From the NCBI RefSeq assembly GCF_030818075.1, contig NZ_JAUSZZ010000001.1, positions 744,001 through 808,000 of the forward strand: a DNA stretch of 64,000 nucleotides. The letters are read 5' to 3'. Positions 1 to 9,309 of this stretch are shown in pieces. Every line of letters starts with the position of its first letter. Position 1 is the first letter of the stretch. Both the position numbers and the translations under genes were made by a program. Source of the DNA: Microbacterium proteolyticum (GTDB taxonomy: Bacteria > Actinomycetota > Actinomycetes > Actinomycetales > Microbacteriaceae). The notes under the pieces are model-generated. The model was not told where the DNA came from. It searched no databases and saw only the letters and a program-made list of their open reading frames with translations.

Positions 1-995
1 TGTTCACCGCGCTCGGCATGGCGCCGGCCGCGGGCCTCACCTGGGTGCTCTCGATCGTCGGCCTGGTGCTCATCGTCCGTGCTGCACTGATCCCCCTCTT
101 CGTGAAGCAGATCAAGAGCCAGCGCAAGATGATGGAGATCGCTCCCGAGTTGCGCAAGGTGCAGGAGAAGTACCGCGGCAAGAAGGATCAGCTCTCTCGC
201 GAGGCGATGAGCCGCGAGACCATGGCTCTGTACAAGAAGCACGGCACCACTCCTGTCTCGAGCTGCCTGCCCCTGCTGGTGCAGATGCCGATCTTCTTCG
301 CACTCTTCAGCGTGCTCAACGACGTGGCGAAGCACGCCACCAACAACCAGGGTGGTGTGGGCCTGCTCACCCCCGAGCTGACGCGCGAGTTCTACGACGC
401 CCGGTTGTTCGACGTGGCATCCATGCATGTCAACCTGGTCACCGCGTGGGGTCAGCCCGATGGTCAGATCACCGTCGCGATCTTGTTGACCCTCGTCGTT
501 CTGATGATCGCATCGCAGTTCTTCACGCAGCTGCAGATCATCTCGAAGAACCTGTCGCCCGAGGCCAAGACCGGTCAGGCGTACCAGATGCAGAAGATCA
601 TGCTCTACATCCTGCCGCTGGCCTTCATCTTCTCCGGTGTCTTCTTCCCCCTCGGCGTCGTCATCTACTGGTTCGTCAGCAACCTGTGGACGATGGTGCA
701 GCAGTTCATCGTCATTCGCGAGATGCCGACTCCCGGTTCCGACGCCGCCAAGGCACGCGAAGAGCGTCTGGCCCGCAAGGGCAAGGCCATCGATTCGTCG
801 GGCAAGGTCGTGCCGATGGAGAAGTACCAGGCCGAGCAGCAGCGCCTGCTGGAAGAAGCCGAGCGTGCGCGCGCTGCCGCTCCCAAACGTCAGCAGCCCG
901 TCGGTAAGCAGCGGGCGAAGAAGCAGCAGTCCGCCAAGAACGCGGGTGCGGCGGGCGGAACCGCCGGCGCCCCCGGATCCACACCCGCCTCCTGA
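1..995 (+). CDS. yidC: YidC membrane protein insertase (5' end cut by window)
   Basis: Inserts and folds proteins in the cytoplasmic membrane, alone or with SecYEG. The frame is open from base 3, so the true start lies left of the window. The visible part has the YidC/Oxa1 core: a helix running into RAALIPLFVKQ with the conserved groove arginine, a charged cytoplasmic hairpin (KSQRKMMEIAPELRKVQEKY), the hydrophobic LVQMPIFFALFSVL segment, and two further membrane segments ending near IYWFVSNLWTMVQQF. The tail from about residue 280 is rich in Lys, Arg and Ala, as in actinobacterial YidC, and probably touches the ribosome. The jag gene starts 15 nt downstream, the usual origin-proximal order. 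Confidence 0.97.
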   Translation, partial: FTALGMAPAAGLTWVLSIVGLVLIVRAALIPLFVKQIKSQRKMMEIAPELRKVQEKYRGKKDQLSREAMSRETMALYKKHGTTPVSSCLPLLVQMPIFFALFSVLNDVAKHATNNQGGVGLLTPELTREFYDARLFDVASMHVNLVTAWGQPDGQITVAILLTLVVLMIASQFFTQLQIISKNLSPEAKTGQAYQMQKIMLYILPLAFIFSGVFFPLGVVIYWFVSNLWTMVQQFIVIREMPTPGSDAAKAREERLARKGKAIDSSGKVVPMEKYQAEQQRLLEEAERARAAAPKRQQPVGKQRAKKQQSAKNAGAAGGTAGAPGSTPAS

Positions 996-1010
996 CCACC
1001 GGAGATCACG

Positions 1011-1514
1011 ATGACGACGTCCGATCAGATCGCACCCGAGCAGACCACCGCCACCGAAGAGCAGCTCGAGCAGGAGGGCGACATCGCCGCCGACTACCTC
1101 GAGGGCTTGCTCGACATCGCTGACATCGACGGCGATCTCGCCCTGGATGTGCGCGCCGGCCGGGCCTACGTGTCTGTGGAGGCGGACGACGCCGACGCGC
1201 TCCAGAGCATCTCGCACCCCGACACGGTGCAGGCACTGCAGGAGCTCACCCGCCTCGCCGTGCAGAGCTCGACGGGTCGCTTCTCCCGTCTGATTCTCGA
1301 CATCGGTGGGTCCCGCGACGCTCGTCAGCGTCAGCTCGAGACGCTGGTCGACCGCGCGATCGCGCGTCTCCAGGAGGGCGCGTCGCAGGCTTCGCTCCCC
1401 GCGATGTCGAGCTACGAGCGCAAGCTGGTGCACGACATCGCGGCGGACCGCGGCTACGCCTCCGAGTCCTTCGGCGAGGGCGCGGAGCGACACACGGTTC
1501 TGCGACGAGGCTGA
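1011..1514 (+). CDS. jag: Jag/KhpB-type KH-R3H RNA-binding protein
   Basis: Product of 167 aa. An acidic N-terminus leads into a KH-like region (about residues 28-95, with DGDLALDVRAGRAYVSVEA) and a C-terminal R3H domain with the diagnostic R-x3-H in SSYERKLVHDIA. The family (Jag, KhpB, EloR) binds RNA and is tied to cell elongation and division in Gram-positives; the target here is unknown. The N-terminal Jag domain of longer homologues is absent, as is usual in Actinobacteria. It is preceded by a GGAG ribosome site, sits between yidC and rsmG, and ends 7 nt before rsmG, so these three are probably co-transcribed. Confidence 0.93.
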   Translation: MTTSDQIAPEQTTATEEQLEQEGDIAADYLEGLLDIADIDGDLALDVRAGRAYVSVEADDADALQSISHPDTVQALQELTRLAVQSSTGRFSRLILDIGGSRDARQRQLETLVDRAIARLQEGASQASLPAMSSYERKLVHDIAADRGYASESFGEGAERHTVLRRG

Positions 1515-1521
1515 GCTCAGG

Positions 1522-2151
1522 ATGCCGGAACACCTCGAAGCGGAGCCCGATGCAGCCGCACAACTCTTCGGAGACCGCATCGAGACGGCCCGGAGGTTCA
1601 CCGCGAACCTCGCGGCGTACGGTGAAGAACGCGGGCTCATCGGCCCGCAGGAGGTTCCGCGTCTGTGGACGCGTCACATCCTGAACAGTGCGATTGCTGC
1701 TCCGTTCTTCACGGGGTCCGCCGTCGACGTCGGGTCGGGCGCAGGTCTTCCGGGGCTCGTGCTCGCGATCGCGCGGCCGGACGTGGAGTGGACGCTCATC
1801 GAACCGATGGAGCGCCGAACCGCGTGGCTCACGGAGCAAGTCGCCGACCTCGGTCTCGAGAATGTGTCGGTCGAACGGATGCGCGGCGAGGAGTGGGCGC
1901 GCGGTCGGGTGTTCGACGTGGCGACCGCGCGGGCGGTGAGTGCCCTGCGCACGCTTCTTTCGTTCACCGCTCCCCTGGTACGCCCGGGTGGACGACTGGT
2001 CTTCCTGAAAGGCGCGAACGTCGCGGGCGAGATCGAGGCTGCGTCCAAACAGATCCGCAAGTACGGTCTGCAGGACGTGGCCGTCGAGGTGGTGGGTGAA
2101 GGGCTTCTCGATGAGCCCACCCGCGTCTTCTTGGCAACCGTCACCCGCTGA
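1522..2151 (+). CDS. rsmG: 16S rRNA (guanine527-N7)-methyltransferase RsmG
   Basis: Uses S-adenosylmethionine to methylate N7 of G527 in 16S rRNA; loss of the family gives low-level streptomycin resistance. The 209-aa product has the RsmG N-terminal helix (LFGDRIETARRF), the substrate region GPQEVPRLWTRHILNS and the SAM-binding motif VDVGSGAGLPGLVLAIARP (about residues 69-87). The ATG at 1522 is chosen because it lies 7 nt after jag and gives a normal family length; the frame is open further upstream but only inside jag. The gene-free parS region follows, so this is the last gene of the yidC-jag-rsmG group. Confidence 0.96.
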   Translation: MPEHLEAEPDAAAQLFGDRIETARRFTANLAAYGEERGLIGPQEVPRLWTRHILNSAIAAPFFTGSAVDVGSGAGLPGLVLAIARPDVEWTLIEPMERRTAWLTEQVADLGLENVSVERMRGEEWARGRVFDVATARAVSALRTLLSFTAPLVRPGGRLVFLKGANVAGEIEAASKQIRKYGLQDVAVEVVGEGLLDEPTRVFLATVTR

Positions 2152-3197
2152 CCCTGTCAACATGTAAACATGTCCTGTTCGCGTTGGACACCTCGCATTC
2201 TTCGATAGCTGGTGTGTCGCGGTCGTCCGCGTGAGCCGCATCCGATGGGGCGCGCGTCGATCGGCGTCGCGCCGGTGGCGCACATCCCGATGCACGACGG
2301 AGCCTTGGTCCGGAGCTCGTTCTCTTGAAGTGCCTTCGGCGCCGTTCGTTCTCCTCCTTCGGCCTCGTTCGCAGGCAACGGTGGTGCGCGTCGTATCGAC
2401 GTGAGGGCGGGCGGACGCGACGTCGTGCGTTGTGCAAACGCGGACGTGGGTTCGTCTACTCATCTCCACGGTGAGGTCCGCTCGCTCTCTCATCCCCAGT
2501 GGCTGCGCATCGTCACGTACCGTTGAGTCGGATACCCAGCGCTGGGGAGTAAGCAAGCCGTGGCCGGTCCGGGCGAAGCCGCCCGTGAGAGAAGCACGGG
2601 CACCGTGATTCTGCGTCGTCGATGTTCGCCGTCGCAGCAACACGCTGCGCTCCCCCGGTGATCGGCGCCGGTATCGAGCGGATGCAGGCGGTGTAAGGAA
2701 TCGTTGAGGCTGTGTCCGTGCCTCAACACCGAGGTAGCCGGTTGCCGTCGTTCGCCGGGGTGAGAGTGAGATCCGACGGGTACAGCGTGGGTTGGGACCG
2801 ACGCCGAGGGGCGCTCGGGATTCCGACGATGAAGAAGGGCGTGCGCCGGTTTGGCGCTTCCGAGGTCTGGGACATCGTTCTCGGCGCCCCGGGCCCACCC
2901 GCTCCCCCTGCACGGCTCCGTCGCTCGCCGAGTGTCTCGGCGTCGAATCACGGGGTTTGGGAAGCTTCCCTTAGCGAAGGCGAGGCCGCGGGGTGACCGC
3001 GGTCCGCAGCGGCGGCCGAGTGGATGGATGTCTAGCGCGAGACGTGGGGTTCGCAAGGATCAGCTCCCCCGGAAGCTGTCGGGACGCCGGGGTGTCCGCG
3101 CGAGCACCGCCGCATGCGTGCATCTGTGCGCGGGGTTCATGATGGGGTGAGCGAGTGACGACGGCTTGCATGACATCGCGGGCAGACAGTCGGCGTC

Positions 3198-3211
3198 GTT
3201 TCACGTGAAAC
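3198..3211. promoter_or_regulatory. parS site 1
   Basis: Perfect GTTTCACGTGAAAC palindrome, the near-universal ParB binding site. It loads the ParB-CTP clamp that spreads along DNA. Confidence 0.95.
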
Positions 3212-3504
3212 ATGGGATGCCGATGGTCCGTCACATGGTGTCGTGGAGGTGTGGGCGCGCGCTGTTAGCGATCGGTAAACGTGCATGGATCGCCAGAGGG
3301 AGATCACGGGTCCCGCCTTCGATCGCTCGAAGGCCGATGTGAGACTCGCATGCGACCCGCGAGCCGGTATCGCAGCAGGCGGATCAATCCTGGTCGGATC
3401 TGCACGGGTGAGGGGACGACGAGCGCCAACCCGTCCGCGCCATTGTCCGCACGTCACGGACCCCCGCGCTTGACCGCGACGTCGTTGTGCCCCGCGTCCA
3501 TCGT

Positions 3505-3518
3505 GTTTCACGTGAAAC
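3505..3518. promoter_or_regulatory. parS site 2
   Basis: Perfect GTTTCACGTGAAAC, 307 bp after site 1. The flanks TG..AG extend it towards the 16-bp consensus. Confidence 0.95.
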
Positions 3519-4133
3519 AGACACGCTTGCCACCCAAGGAGAGCTACCCCGACGGGGGTGCTCGCCATCGGTGGAGACCTGCCTCGACCATGGGCAGAGG
3601 CGCTGAGCAGCCAGTGCGGTTCAGCGCGTCGAGGAGGGAAGCGAACGGCGGGTGTCGAGTGGTGGCGAGTCGAGAACGCCATGTGTACAGCCAGATCGTC
3701 GAGGTCCAGGTGCAGCGTGAGCCTTGCAGGCTGAGGCGTCGGCCGTCCGATTACGACGCGCGTCGAATGTCATTCCGAACCGCGCCCCGCATCCGAAGAG
3801 GGTGCGTGAGCCGGAGGGCGATTGATTCACGGAAAGGTGCAGACATCCATGCCTTCTCCCCTCCCCCGTTCGGTCGCGTCATCCCGCGCCGCCGATTCGG
3901 CGTCCGACGACCATGGGGCATGGTCGACCACCTCGCGTGGAATCTGGTGTTGGTGAACCTTGTGTCAGGGCGACGCGGCATGTGCGAGTCCGGCGGTGGA
4001 TGTGGAGCACTGGCGTGGGGTGCCTCGAAGCCAGTTCATCCGTCAGCTGACGCAGCGACCAAGAGCTGGAGCGCGAGCCCCCCATAATGAGCTGAGTCTC
4101 CCTTGACGGCCTGCAGCCGGCCGCCGAATCGAT

Positions 4134-4147
4134 GTTTCACGTGAAAC
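4134..4147. promoter_or_regulatory. parS site 3
   Basis: Perfect GTTTCACGTGAAAC, 629 bp after site 2. Confidence 0.95.
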
Positions 4148-5229
4148 GAAGCGGCGATGTGGTCGTGACAGCGTGAGCCGCCATGCGTGGCACAGCAGAG
4201 TGTTTTTTCCGAACGTGCTCGGAAGCGTTAGGGCGGCGGGCCCCGTCGCGCACACGCACAGTGTTGCACTGCGCGTCAAGGAAGATCAGACCGCCGCTGC
4301 GCGTGGCGGCACATCGTCGGCATGGTCGGTCTTGTCAACACATCGCTGGCCGCGGCATCTGAGTGCGTGCAGTCGTACGCTGATGACTCATGTGCGAATA
4401 TGCCGTGTGGCCCCGGGGTGGGCTGCTCCGTCTGGATCGCGTTTGACGCTCCGCGGCACGCTGTGGGGGCGTCTGCATAGATGCCGCGGCCATCCCGTGA
4501 ACAACGGACCTCCGCAGCCGCGGCGCACATGGCGACCAAGGCCCAATTGGCCTCCGCGGCGCAACCCCTCGATCGCCCTATGTGCGGTCCGCATGAGTGT
4601 GCCGGTTGACGAACGGCGTCGTGACGCTCGGAAAGAACGACCACAGTGCCGCTGTCGCGCAGCCTGGCTGCGACGGACTGCCGGCATGAGAGGCGATGGA
4701 GTCGGCTTGGTGCATCGGTGTTGCTCAGCGCGACGACCCCGCGCCCAGTGGATCCTTGACAAACGTCCGTCACGAGGGACCGTCCGGTTTGCAACCCGGG
4801 CGCAGCGAGGGGTGCCAGGCGAAGCGCTCCTCGATCACGACCTCCTGAAGTGCACCCGTGTGTGATGCCTGTGGTCGGGCGCCGAACGCTGTGCCGGGAG
4901 GAGGTGGTCGGTGATGGTGACGTCGCGGGCGACATCGCACGCACGAGGCGCGTTGGCGGTCTCGGCAAAGGTTGTGAGATGTGTCATCCGCCCTCGGAGT
5001 ACTTCAGGTAGCCACCCGATCGAGGTGCCGTCGGTCCAGAGCGTGCGGTGACATGACTGTGATCGAGATAACCCGATCCTGAGCCAGTGCCGGAGGTGGC
5101 CCGAGCGACCCGTGGGGGCAGAACGATGATGCAGAGGTGGGGAGAGGTTGGTCGTTGTGCCGGGGATGGCGTGGGATCACAACGCCATTGGTGGTGGAGG
5201 AGGTGCCGCCCGATCCCATGGCAAGCGAC

Positions 5230-5243
5230 GTTTCACGTGAAAC
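5230..5243. promoter_or_regulatory. parS site 4
   Basis: Perfect GTTTCACGTGAAAC. The 1096-bp gap from site 3 is the longest in the field. Confidence 0.95.
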
Positions 5244-5467
5244 GTCAACGCTGGTGCGGCGGCCGAGACGCTTGGGCCGATGCGCCCCCGGGTCTGAAGA
5301 TGCTGGGACTCCGCGTCGAATCGAGTGCCGAACCAGCTCGGCTTGATCTCTTGGGAGCCGACCGGAACGGGCCGCTGTCCCGCCACGGTGGGATGAAGGT
5401 CCCGCTGACATCACCCGGGCGGAGTGCGGAACGGCACGCTTGTAGTGCCCGAGAACTGACAGGCGGC

Positions 5468-5481
5468 GTTTCACGTGAAAC
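5468..5481. promoter_or_regulatory. parS site 5
   Basis: Perfect GTTTCACGTGAAAC, 238 bp after site 4, the closest spacing. Confidence 0.95.
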
Positions 5482-6007
5482 GTGCCGCTCACCACGCCAA
5501 TGGACTGGCGGTTATCCGAGATGAATCTCACTGCGCGGTCGATACCGGCCCGCCGGTCGTGGTGAGGCGCTGAGACTCGTGTTCCGCTCCGAACCCGACA
5601 GGGCGGGCGCGGGAAGAAGAGGCAGCGTGGAAAGAACCGCAACCGAACGCGCCGCACTTGCCGCCACCGTTCAGCGCGCTGCCCGGATCACCCGAACGGC
5701 GGTCATAGGCGGAGGGTTCAGCGCGGCGATGGGCGCACCCTTAACTGATGACAGCGACTGGTCTGAATGAAGACCAGTACGGTTCTGGGAACGAGCAGTA
5801 AGCCCACTGAAACTCGATCGCGCCGCACTTCGCATTTCATCGAAGATCTGCCGCGGCCATCGTGGGTGGTTTCGACGGCGAACGGGAGCCGCGAGGGCAC
5901 GGCCCACGCGCAAGACCGTAGACCACGTGCTTCTGAATTGGCACGAACGACAGAGACGATTCCCCGCCCCGAGGACCGGTTTGCTGAAGGTGGAGCTCGG
6001 CCGCCCC

Positions 6008-6021
6008 GTTTCACGTGAAAC
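6008..6021. promoter_or_regulatory. parS site 6
   Basis: Perfect GTTTCACGTGAAAC, 540 bp after site 5. Confidence 0.95.
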
Positions 6022-6352
6022 ATCCGACGCACCGTCGCGAACCGTCAGGATCTGCACCCACACCGGCTACCGTGAAGGAACCCGGCGCATTAAGGAAAGA
6101 AGGGATCCGTCGCGGGTTGCCGAGCGCCGACGATGTCGGAGGACTGCAGCGGCCGTCGGTGAGGTGGACACCGTCGGAATCTGTCAGCTCACCTGTCGCA
6201 GGCGACGAGGCGGCAACGCGGGCGCTGCTGCAGCGTCCGCGCTTCGTGTGCGGCGCCACCGCCCGCGCTGCGGCCCGAGTCGGCTGGAACAGGCGGCCCC
6301 TCCGCGTCGCGCTCCCCTGGCGCGGTCGGCGGGTGATGTCGGATCCCGCGGG

Positions 6353-6358
6353 TAGACT
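6353..6358 (+). promoter_or_regulatory. putative -10 element of parAB
   Basis: TAGACT matches the actinobacterial TANNNT -10 pattern and lies 26 nt before parS site 7 and 32 nt before the parA GTG at 6391. The same hexamer occurs before rpsF (42084) and, on the minus strand, before the DUF6049 gene (14252-14257). No convincing -35 element is visible. Confidence 0.45.
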
Positions 6359-6383
6359 GAGCGAGTTGGCGACGGTGAGAGGT

Positions 6384-6397
6384 GTTTCACGTGAAAC
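6384..6397. promoter_or_regulatory. parS site 7, overlapping the parA start
   Basis: Perfect GTTTCACGTGAAAC, 376 bp after site 6. The GTG inside the palindrome (6391-6393) is the best start codon of parA, so ParB bound here would cover the ribosome-site and start region of its own operon. Confidence 0.95.
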
Positions 6398-7308
6398 AGT
6401 CCGGTGAGGCGTCATCCTCGTTTTCGCTCGATGACTCCCCCATCGCCCGTGAGATCGCCGATCTGTCCGCGCGACGACGCGCGCTCGAGGCGGTCGAGGT
6501 CGAGCTCAGCGGACGAACACGCATCCTGACCGTGTCCAATCAGAAGGGCGGGGTCGGTAAGACGACGACAGCGGTGAACATGGCCGCAGCGCTCGCGTCG
6601 ATCGGTGCTCGCGTGCTGGTGATCGATCTCGATCCGCAGGGGAATGCGTCCACAGCGCTCGGCGTCGCACACCACGCGGATACCCCCAGCATCTACGACG
6701 TGCTCATCAATGAGGTTCCCCTCGTCGACATCGTCCAGACGAGCCCGGAAAGCCCCCGGCTTCTGTGTGCGCCCAGCACCATCCACCTCGCCGGCGCGGA
6801 GATCGAACTCGTTTCGCAGGTCGCACGTGAGCACCGCCTCCGCGGCGCCCTCCGCGACTACCTCGCCATCGAGGACAACCATCTCGACTTCGTCATCATC
6901 GATTGCCCTCCGTCACTCGGCTTGCTGACGATCAACGCGTTCACCGCAGCGGACGAGGTCATGATCCCGATCCAGTGCGAGTACTACGCGCTGGAGGGTC
7001 TCAGTCAGCTCCTCGGCAGCGTGCAGATGATCCAGAAGCACCTCAACCCGACTCTTCATGTGTCGACGATCCTGCTCACGATGTATGACGGGCGCACGCG
7101 GCTGGCCCAGCAGGTCGCCGACGAGGTCCGGTCGCACTTCACACGTGAGGTGCTCGAGACGGTCATTCCCCGATCGGTTCGCGTGTCCGAAGCGCCGAGC
7201 TTCGGACAGACTGTCATCGCCTACGATGGCCAGTCGGCGGGCGCGATCGCCTACCGCGAAGCCGCGGTCGAGATCGTCGCTCGCGACACCACCGAGAAGG
7301 ATTCCTGA
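6391..7308 (+). CDS. parA: chromosome-partitioning ATPase ParA
   Basis: Walker-type ATPase that binds DNA non-specifically as a dimer and moves ParB-parS complexes, segregating the origin. It has the deviant Walker A KGGVGKTTT with the signature lysine (residues 52-60), Walker A' LVIDLDPQGNAS and Walker B FVIIDCPPSLG. Two in-frame GTG starts exist. The one at 6391 has GAGAGG 8 nt upstream, whereas for 6382 that sequence overlaps the start; I therefore prefer 6391 (305 aa). The first codons are built from parS site 7. The stop overlaps the parB ATG by one base, so the two are translationally coupled. Confidence 0.96.
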   Translation: MKQSGEASSSFSLDDSPIAREIADLSARRRALEAVEVELSGRTRILTVSNQKGGVGKTTTAVNMAAALASIGARVLVIDLDPQGNASTALGVAHHADTPSIYDVLINEVPLVDIVQTSPESPRLLCAPSTIHLAGAEIELVSQVAREHRLRGALRDYLAIEDNHLDFVIIDCPPSLGLLTINAFTAADEVMIPIQCEYYALEGLSQLLGSVQMIQKHLNPTLHVSTILLTMYDGRTRLAQQVADEVRSHFTREVLETVIPRSVRVSEAPSFGQTVIAYDGQSAGAIAYREAAVEIVARDTTEKDS

Positions 7309-8285
7309 TGGCAAAGAGGACCGGCCTGGGCCGCGGTATTGGCGCGCTCATCCCCACCGCCGAACCGTCGGAGGCGCGACCGGTCGATGTGTTCTTCCCC
7401 GGCGGATCCGCGGCGGAGAAGACCGGGTCATCCGAGGCGGCCTCTGTGAAGGCGGTCGGAGAAGCGGACCAGCTGGTCTCCGTTCCGGGTGCGCGGCTCA
7501 TTCACATCGATCCGGCATCCATCGTGCCGAACCCACGGCAGCCGAGAACCAATTTCGACGCCGACGATCTCGCTGAACTCGTGCATTCCGTCCGCGAGTT
7601 CGGCGTCCTTCAACCTGTGGTCGTGCGCGACAAGGGCGACGGGACGTATGAACTCATCATGGGCGAGCGGCGCACACGCGCGTCGCGAGAGGCGGGTCTC
7701 GAGAGCATTCCGGCCGTCGTCCGCGAAACGGACGACGAGTACCTGCTCCGCGACGCGCTGCTCGAGAACCTGCACCGCTCCCAGCTGAATCCGCTTGAAG
7801 AGGCGTCGGCATATCAGCAGCTGCTCGAAGACTTCGGCATCACGCAGGAGGAGCTCGCAACGAGGATCGGCCGCTCACGGCCTCAGATCAGCAACACCAT
7901 TCGACTCCTGAAGCTGCCGGTCCCCGTGCAGCAGCGCGTTGCGGCGGGCGTCCTCAGTGCCGGACACGCGCGCGCCATCCTCTCTTTGAACGACCCTCGC
8001 GAGATGCAGAAGCTCGCGGACAAGATCGTCAACGAGGACCTCTCCGTCCGCGCAGCGGAGGCGGCGGCGAAGATGCCCGGTGTGGTGCCCGTACGCCAGA
8101 AGCCGCGGTCCGGCACCCGTCAGGCCGGCCTCGACCAGGTCGCGGAGAGGCTCGGCGACCGGTTCGACACGAAGGTCCGCGTGTCTTTGAACGCGAAAAA
8201 AGGCCAGATCAGCATCGATTTCGCATCAATTCAGGACCTGAACCGCATCTTGTCGACGCTGGGGGAAGAGGCCTACACGGGCTGA
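7308..8285 (+). CDS. parB: ParB CTPase, parS-binding partition protein
   Basis: Product of 325 aa. A basic N-terminal KRTGLGRGIGALIP segment (the ParA-stimulating peptide) is followed by a variable linker of about 45 aa, the ParB/Srx-like CTP-binding domain with NPRQPR (about residues 75-80) and GERRTRAS (about 117-124), and a parS-recognising helix-turn-helix near EELATRIGRSRPQISNTIRLL. The C-terminal dimerisation segment follows KARVSLNAKKG-like sequence. CTP-dependent clamps load at parS, spread, and recruit ParA and SMC. It directly follows parA and acts on the seven parS sites just upstream. Confidence 0.96.
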   Translation: MAKRTGLGRGIGALIPTAEPSEARPVDVFFPGGSAAEKTGSSEAASVKAVGEADQLVSVPGARLIHIDPASIVPNPRQPRTNFDADDLAELVHSVREFGVLQPVVVRDKGDGTYELIMGERRTRASREAGLESIPAVVRETDDEYLLRDALLENLHRSQLNPLEEASAYQQLLEDFGITQEELATRIGRSRPQISNTIRLLKLPVPVQQRVAAGVLSAGHARAILSLNDPREMQKLADKIVNEDLSVRAAEAAAKMPGVVPVRQKPRSGTRQAGLDQVAERLGDRFDTKVRVSLNAKKGQISIDFASIQDLNRILSTLGEEAYTG

Positions 8286-8347
8286 CGCTCCCTGAGGCGA
8301 TAGATGCGAGAACGCGCTCGACGGGTCCGCGGGTAGGCCGCTCGACG

Positions 8348-8353
8348 TACGCT
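8348..8353 (+). promoter_or_regulatory. putative leaderless -10 (TACGCT)
   Basis: TACGCT ends 6 nt before the GTG at 8360. This is the same spacing as the -10-like hexamers before 15915, 20696, 28317 and 44430, suggesting transcription starts at or next to the start codon. Confidence 0.45.
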
Positions 8354-8359
8354 GGAATG

Positions 8360-8707
8360 GTGACAGCGAACGACGACACCATCCGCCGCCGTGCCAGCCT
8401 CGAGCTGTTGCGCGCCGAGGCGTCCGACGAGCTGGCGGTCCTCATCCACGAACGCCTGCGCGGCGGTGAGGACCCGTGGGACTTCATGGAAGACCTGCCG
8501 AGCGTCGATGAACTGGTCGTCCTGACGCTCCGCGCGGAGAACATCGCCGAGAACGGTGGCCAGCGTCCGAACCGTTCGCGCAATTATCGGGTGCTGAGGC
8601 AGATCTCCCTCGACTATCCCCCTCTGACGCGAGCGGTGTGGCGCATTCTGGGCGACGAGGAGCCCCACCGACGGTGGGACGCCAGCGTCCGTCTTGACGC
8701 GTCCTGA
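8360..8707 (+). CDS. conserved hypothetical protein
   Basis: About 115 aa, soluble, acidic and helical by composition, with no signal peptide or membrane segment. It contains EASDELAVLIHERLRGGEDPWDFMEDLPSVDELV and a C-terminal RILGDEEPHRRWDAS. I do not recognise the family. Codon use fits the neighbours (third positions mostly G/C), so it is a real gene. ATG 8357 and GTG 8360 are adjacent starts; the -10-like hexamer at 8348 favours 8360 for a leaderless message. It lies between parB and the convergent trxA. An 11-nt direct duplication, GTCCTGAGGGC, spans the stop codon. Confidence 0.7.
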   Translation: MTANDDTIRRRASLELLRAEASDELAVLIHERLRGGEDPWDFMEDLPSVDELVVLTLRAENIAENGGQRPNRSRNYRVLRQISLDYPPLTRAVWRILGDEEPHRRWDASVRLDAS

Positions 8708-8875
8708 GGGCCGTCCTGAGGGCTGTCACCGGCTGACTTCCTCGATCTGCGTACGGTCGGTCGGAGCCGACCTGCGATTCGGGGCCATGAACGCCACACG
8801 CGGCCTCGCTCGCGCGGCGTGGACCACTGACGTACCGATACCGCGCGATCGCGGCCGGGGCTCGGCATCCGGATA

Positions 8876-8915
8876 CACGAAAGTCCCGGATCCGTTCGGA
8901 CCCGGGACTTTCGTG
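8876..8915. terminator. bidirectional terminator between the 8360 gene and trxA
   Basis: Perfect 14-bp inverted repeat (8876-8889 against 8902-8915) with a 12-nt loop. The arm AAAGTCCCGG on one strand pairs with CCGGGACTTT on the other. It lies 9 nt beyond the trxA stop on the minus strand and 170 nt beyond the preceding gene, so it can serve both convergent genes. Confidence 0.8.
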
Positions 8916-8923
8916 AAGACGTG

Positions 8924-9247
8924 TCAGCCGATGAACGGCGCGAGGTCCTGCTCGAGCGCGAACTTGGGCTTGGCGCCGATGATGGTCGTCTTGACCTCGC
9001 CGCCCTGGAACACCTTCATCGCGGGAATCGAGGTGATCTGGTACTTCATCGCGAGGTCCGGGTTCTCGTCGACGTTGAGCTTGAGGATCGTGATCTTGCC
9101 CGCGTTCTCGTTCTGGATCTCGTCGAGCACGGGAGCGACCATGCGACAGGGGCCGCACCACTCGGCCCAGAAGTCCACGAGCACGGGGCCGTCAGCCTGC
9201 AGGACGTCCTGCTCGAACGTGGCGGAGGTCGTCGCCTTGGCAGTCAT
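8924..9247 (-). CDS. trxA: thioredoxin
   Basis: Classic 107-aa thioredoxin, a cytoplasmic protein disulfide reductant. The active site WCGPC is at residues 30-34 after VLVDFWAEW, the cis-proline is in TSIPAMKVF, and GGEV and the C-terminal LAPFIG are normal. A ribosome site AAGGAGAAATGCA precedes the ATG. It lies 62 nt downstream of trxB on the same strand, so reductase and thioredoxin are probably expressed together, with reading continuing from murJ. Confidence 0.97.
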   Translation of the reverse strand: MTAKATTSATFEQDVLQADGPVLVDFWAEWCGPCRMVAPVLDEIQNENAGKITILKLNVDENPDLAMKYQITSIPAMKVFQGGEVKTTIIGAKPKFALEQDLAPFIG

Positions 9248-9309
9248 TGCATTTCTCCTTAGATGGAAGCGTCAGTAGATGAAAACGCCGGTGAGCGCGG
9301 TTTTGTTCC

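Larger units (their letters stand above)
2152..6390. other. 4.2-kb gene-free region carrying the parS field
   Basis: No reading frame here looks like a protein on either strand. The longest ones (for example 3281-4087 +, 4173-4865 + and 5004-5657 -) are rich in Arg, Pro and His, resemble no family, and several read straight through parS sites, giving FHVK at unrelated positions. Base composition looks lower in GC (about 62-65% in lines counted by hand) than the flanking genes. The recognisable content is six perfect 14-bp parS palindromes and a seventh at the parA start. Apart from a -10-like TAGACT before parA, no RNA gene, DnaA-box cluster or transposon remnant was seen. Confidence 0.8.

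Noticed and set aside
1246..2913. 555-aa minus-strand frame across jag and rsmG
   Set aside because: Antisense shadow of two recognised genes continuing into non-coding DNA.
3281..4087. 268-aa open frame in the parS region
   Set aside because: Arg/Pro/His-rich with no domain, no ribosome site, and it reads through a parS site. Other frames in the region are equally long, as expected by chance at high GC.
5004..5657. 217-aa minus-strand frame in the parS region
   Set aside because: Crosses two parS sites, giving FHVK and VSRET at unrelated positions; composition is unlike the neighbouring proteins.
6382..6390. Upstream GTG start for parA
   Set aside because: The GAGAGG ribosome site overlaps this codon, whereas it is correctly spaced for GTG 6391.
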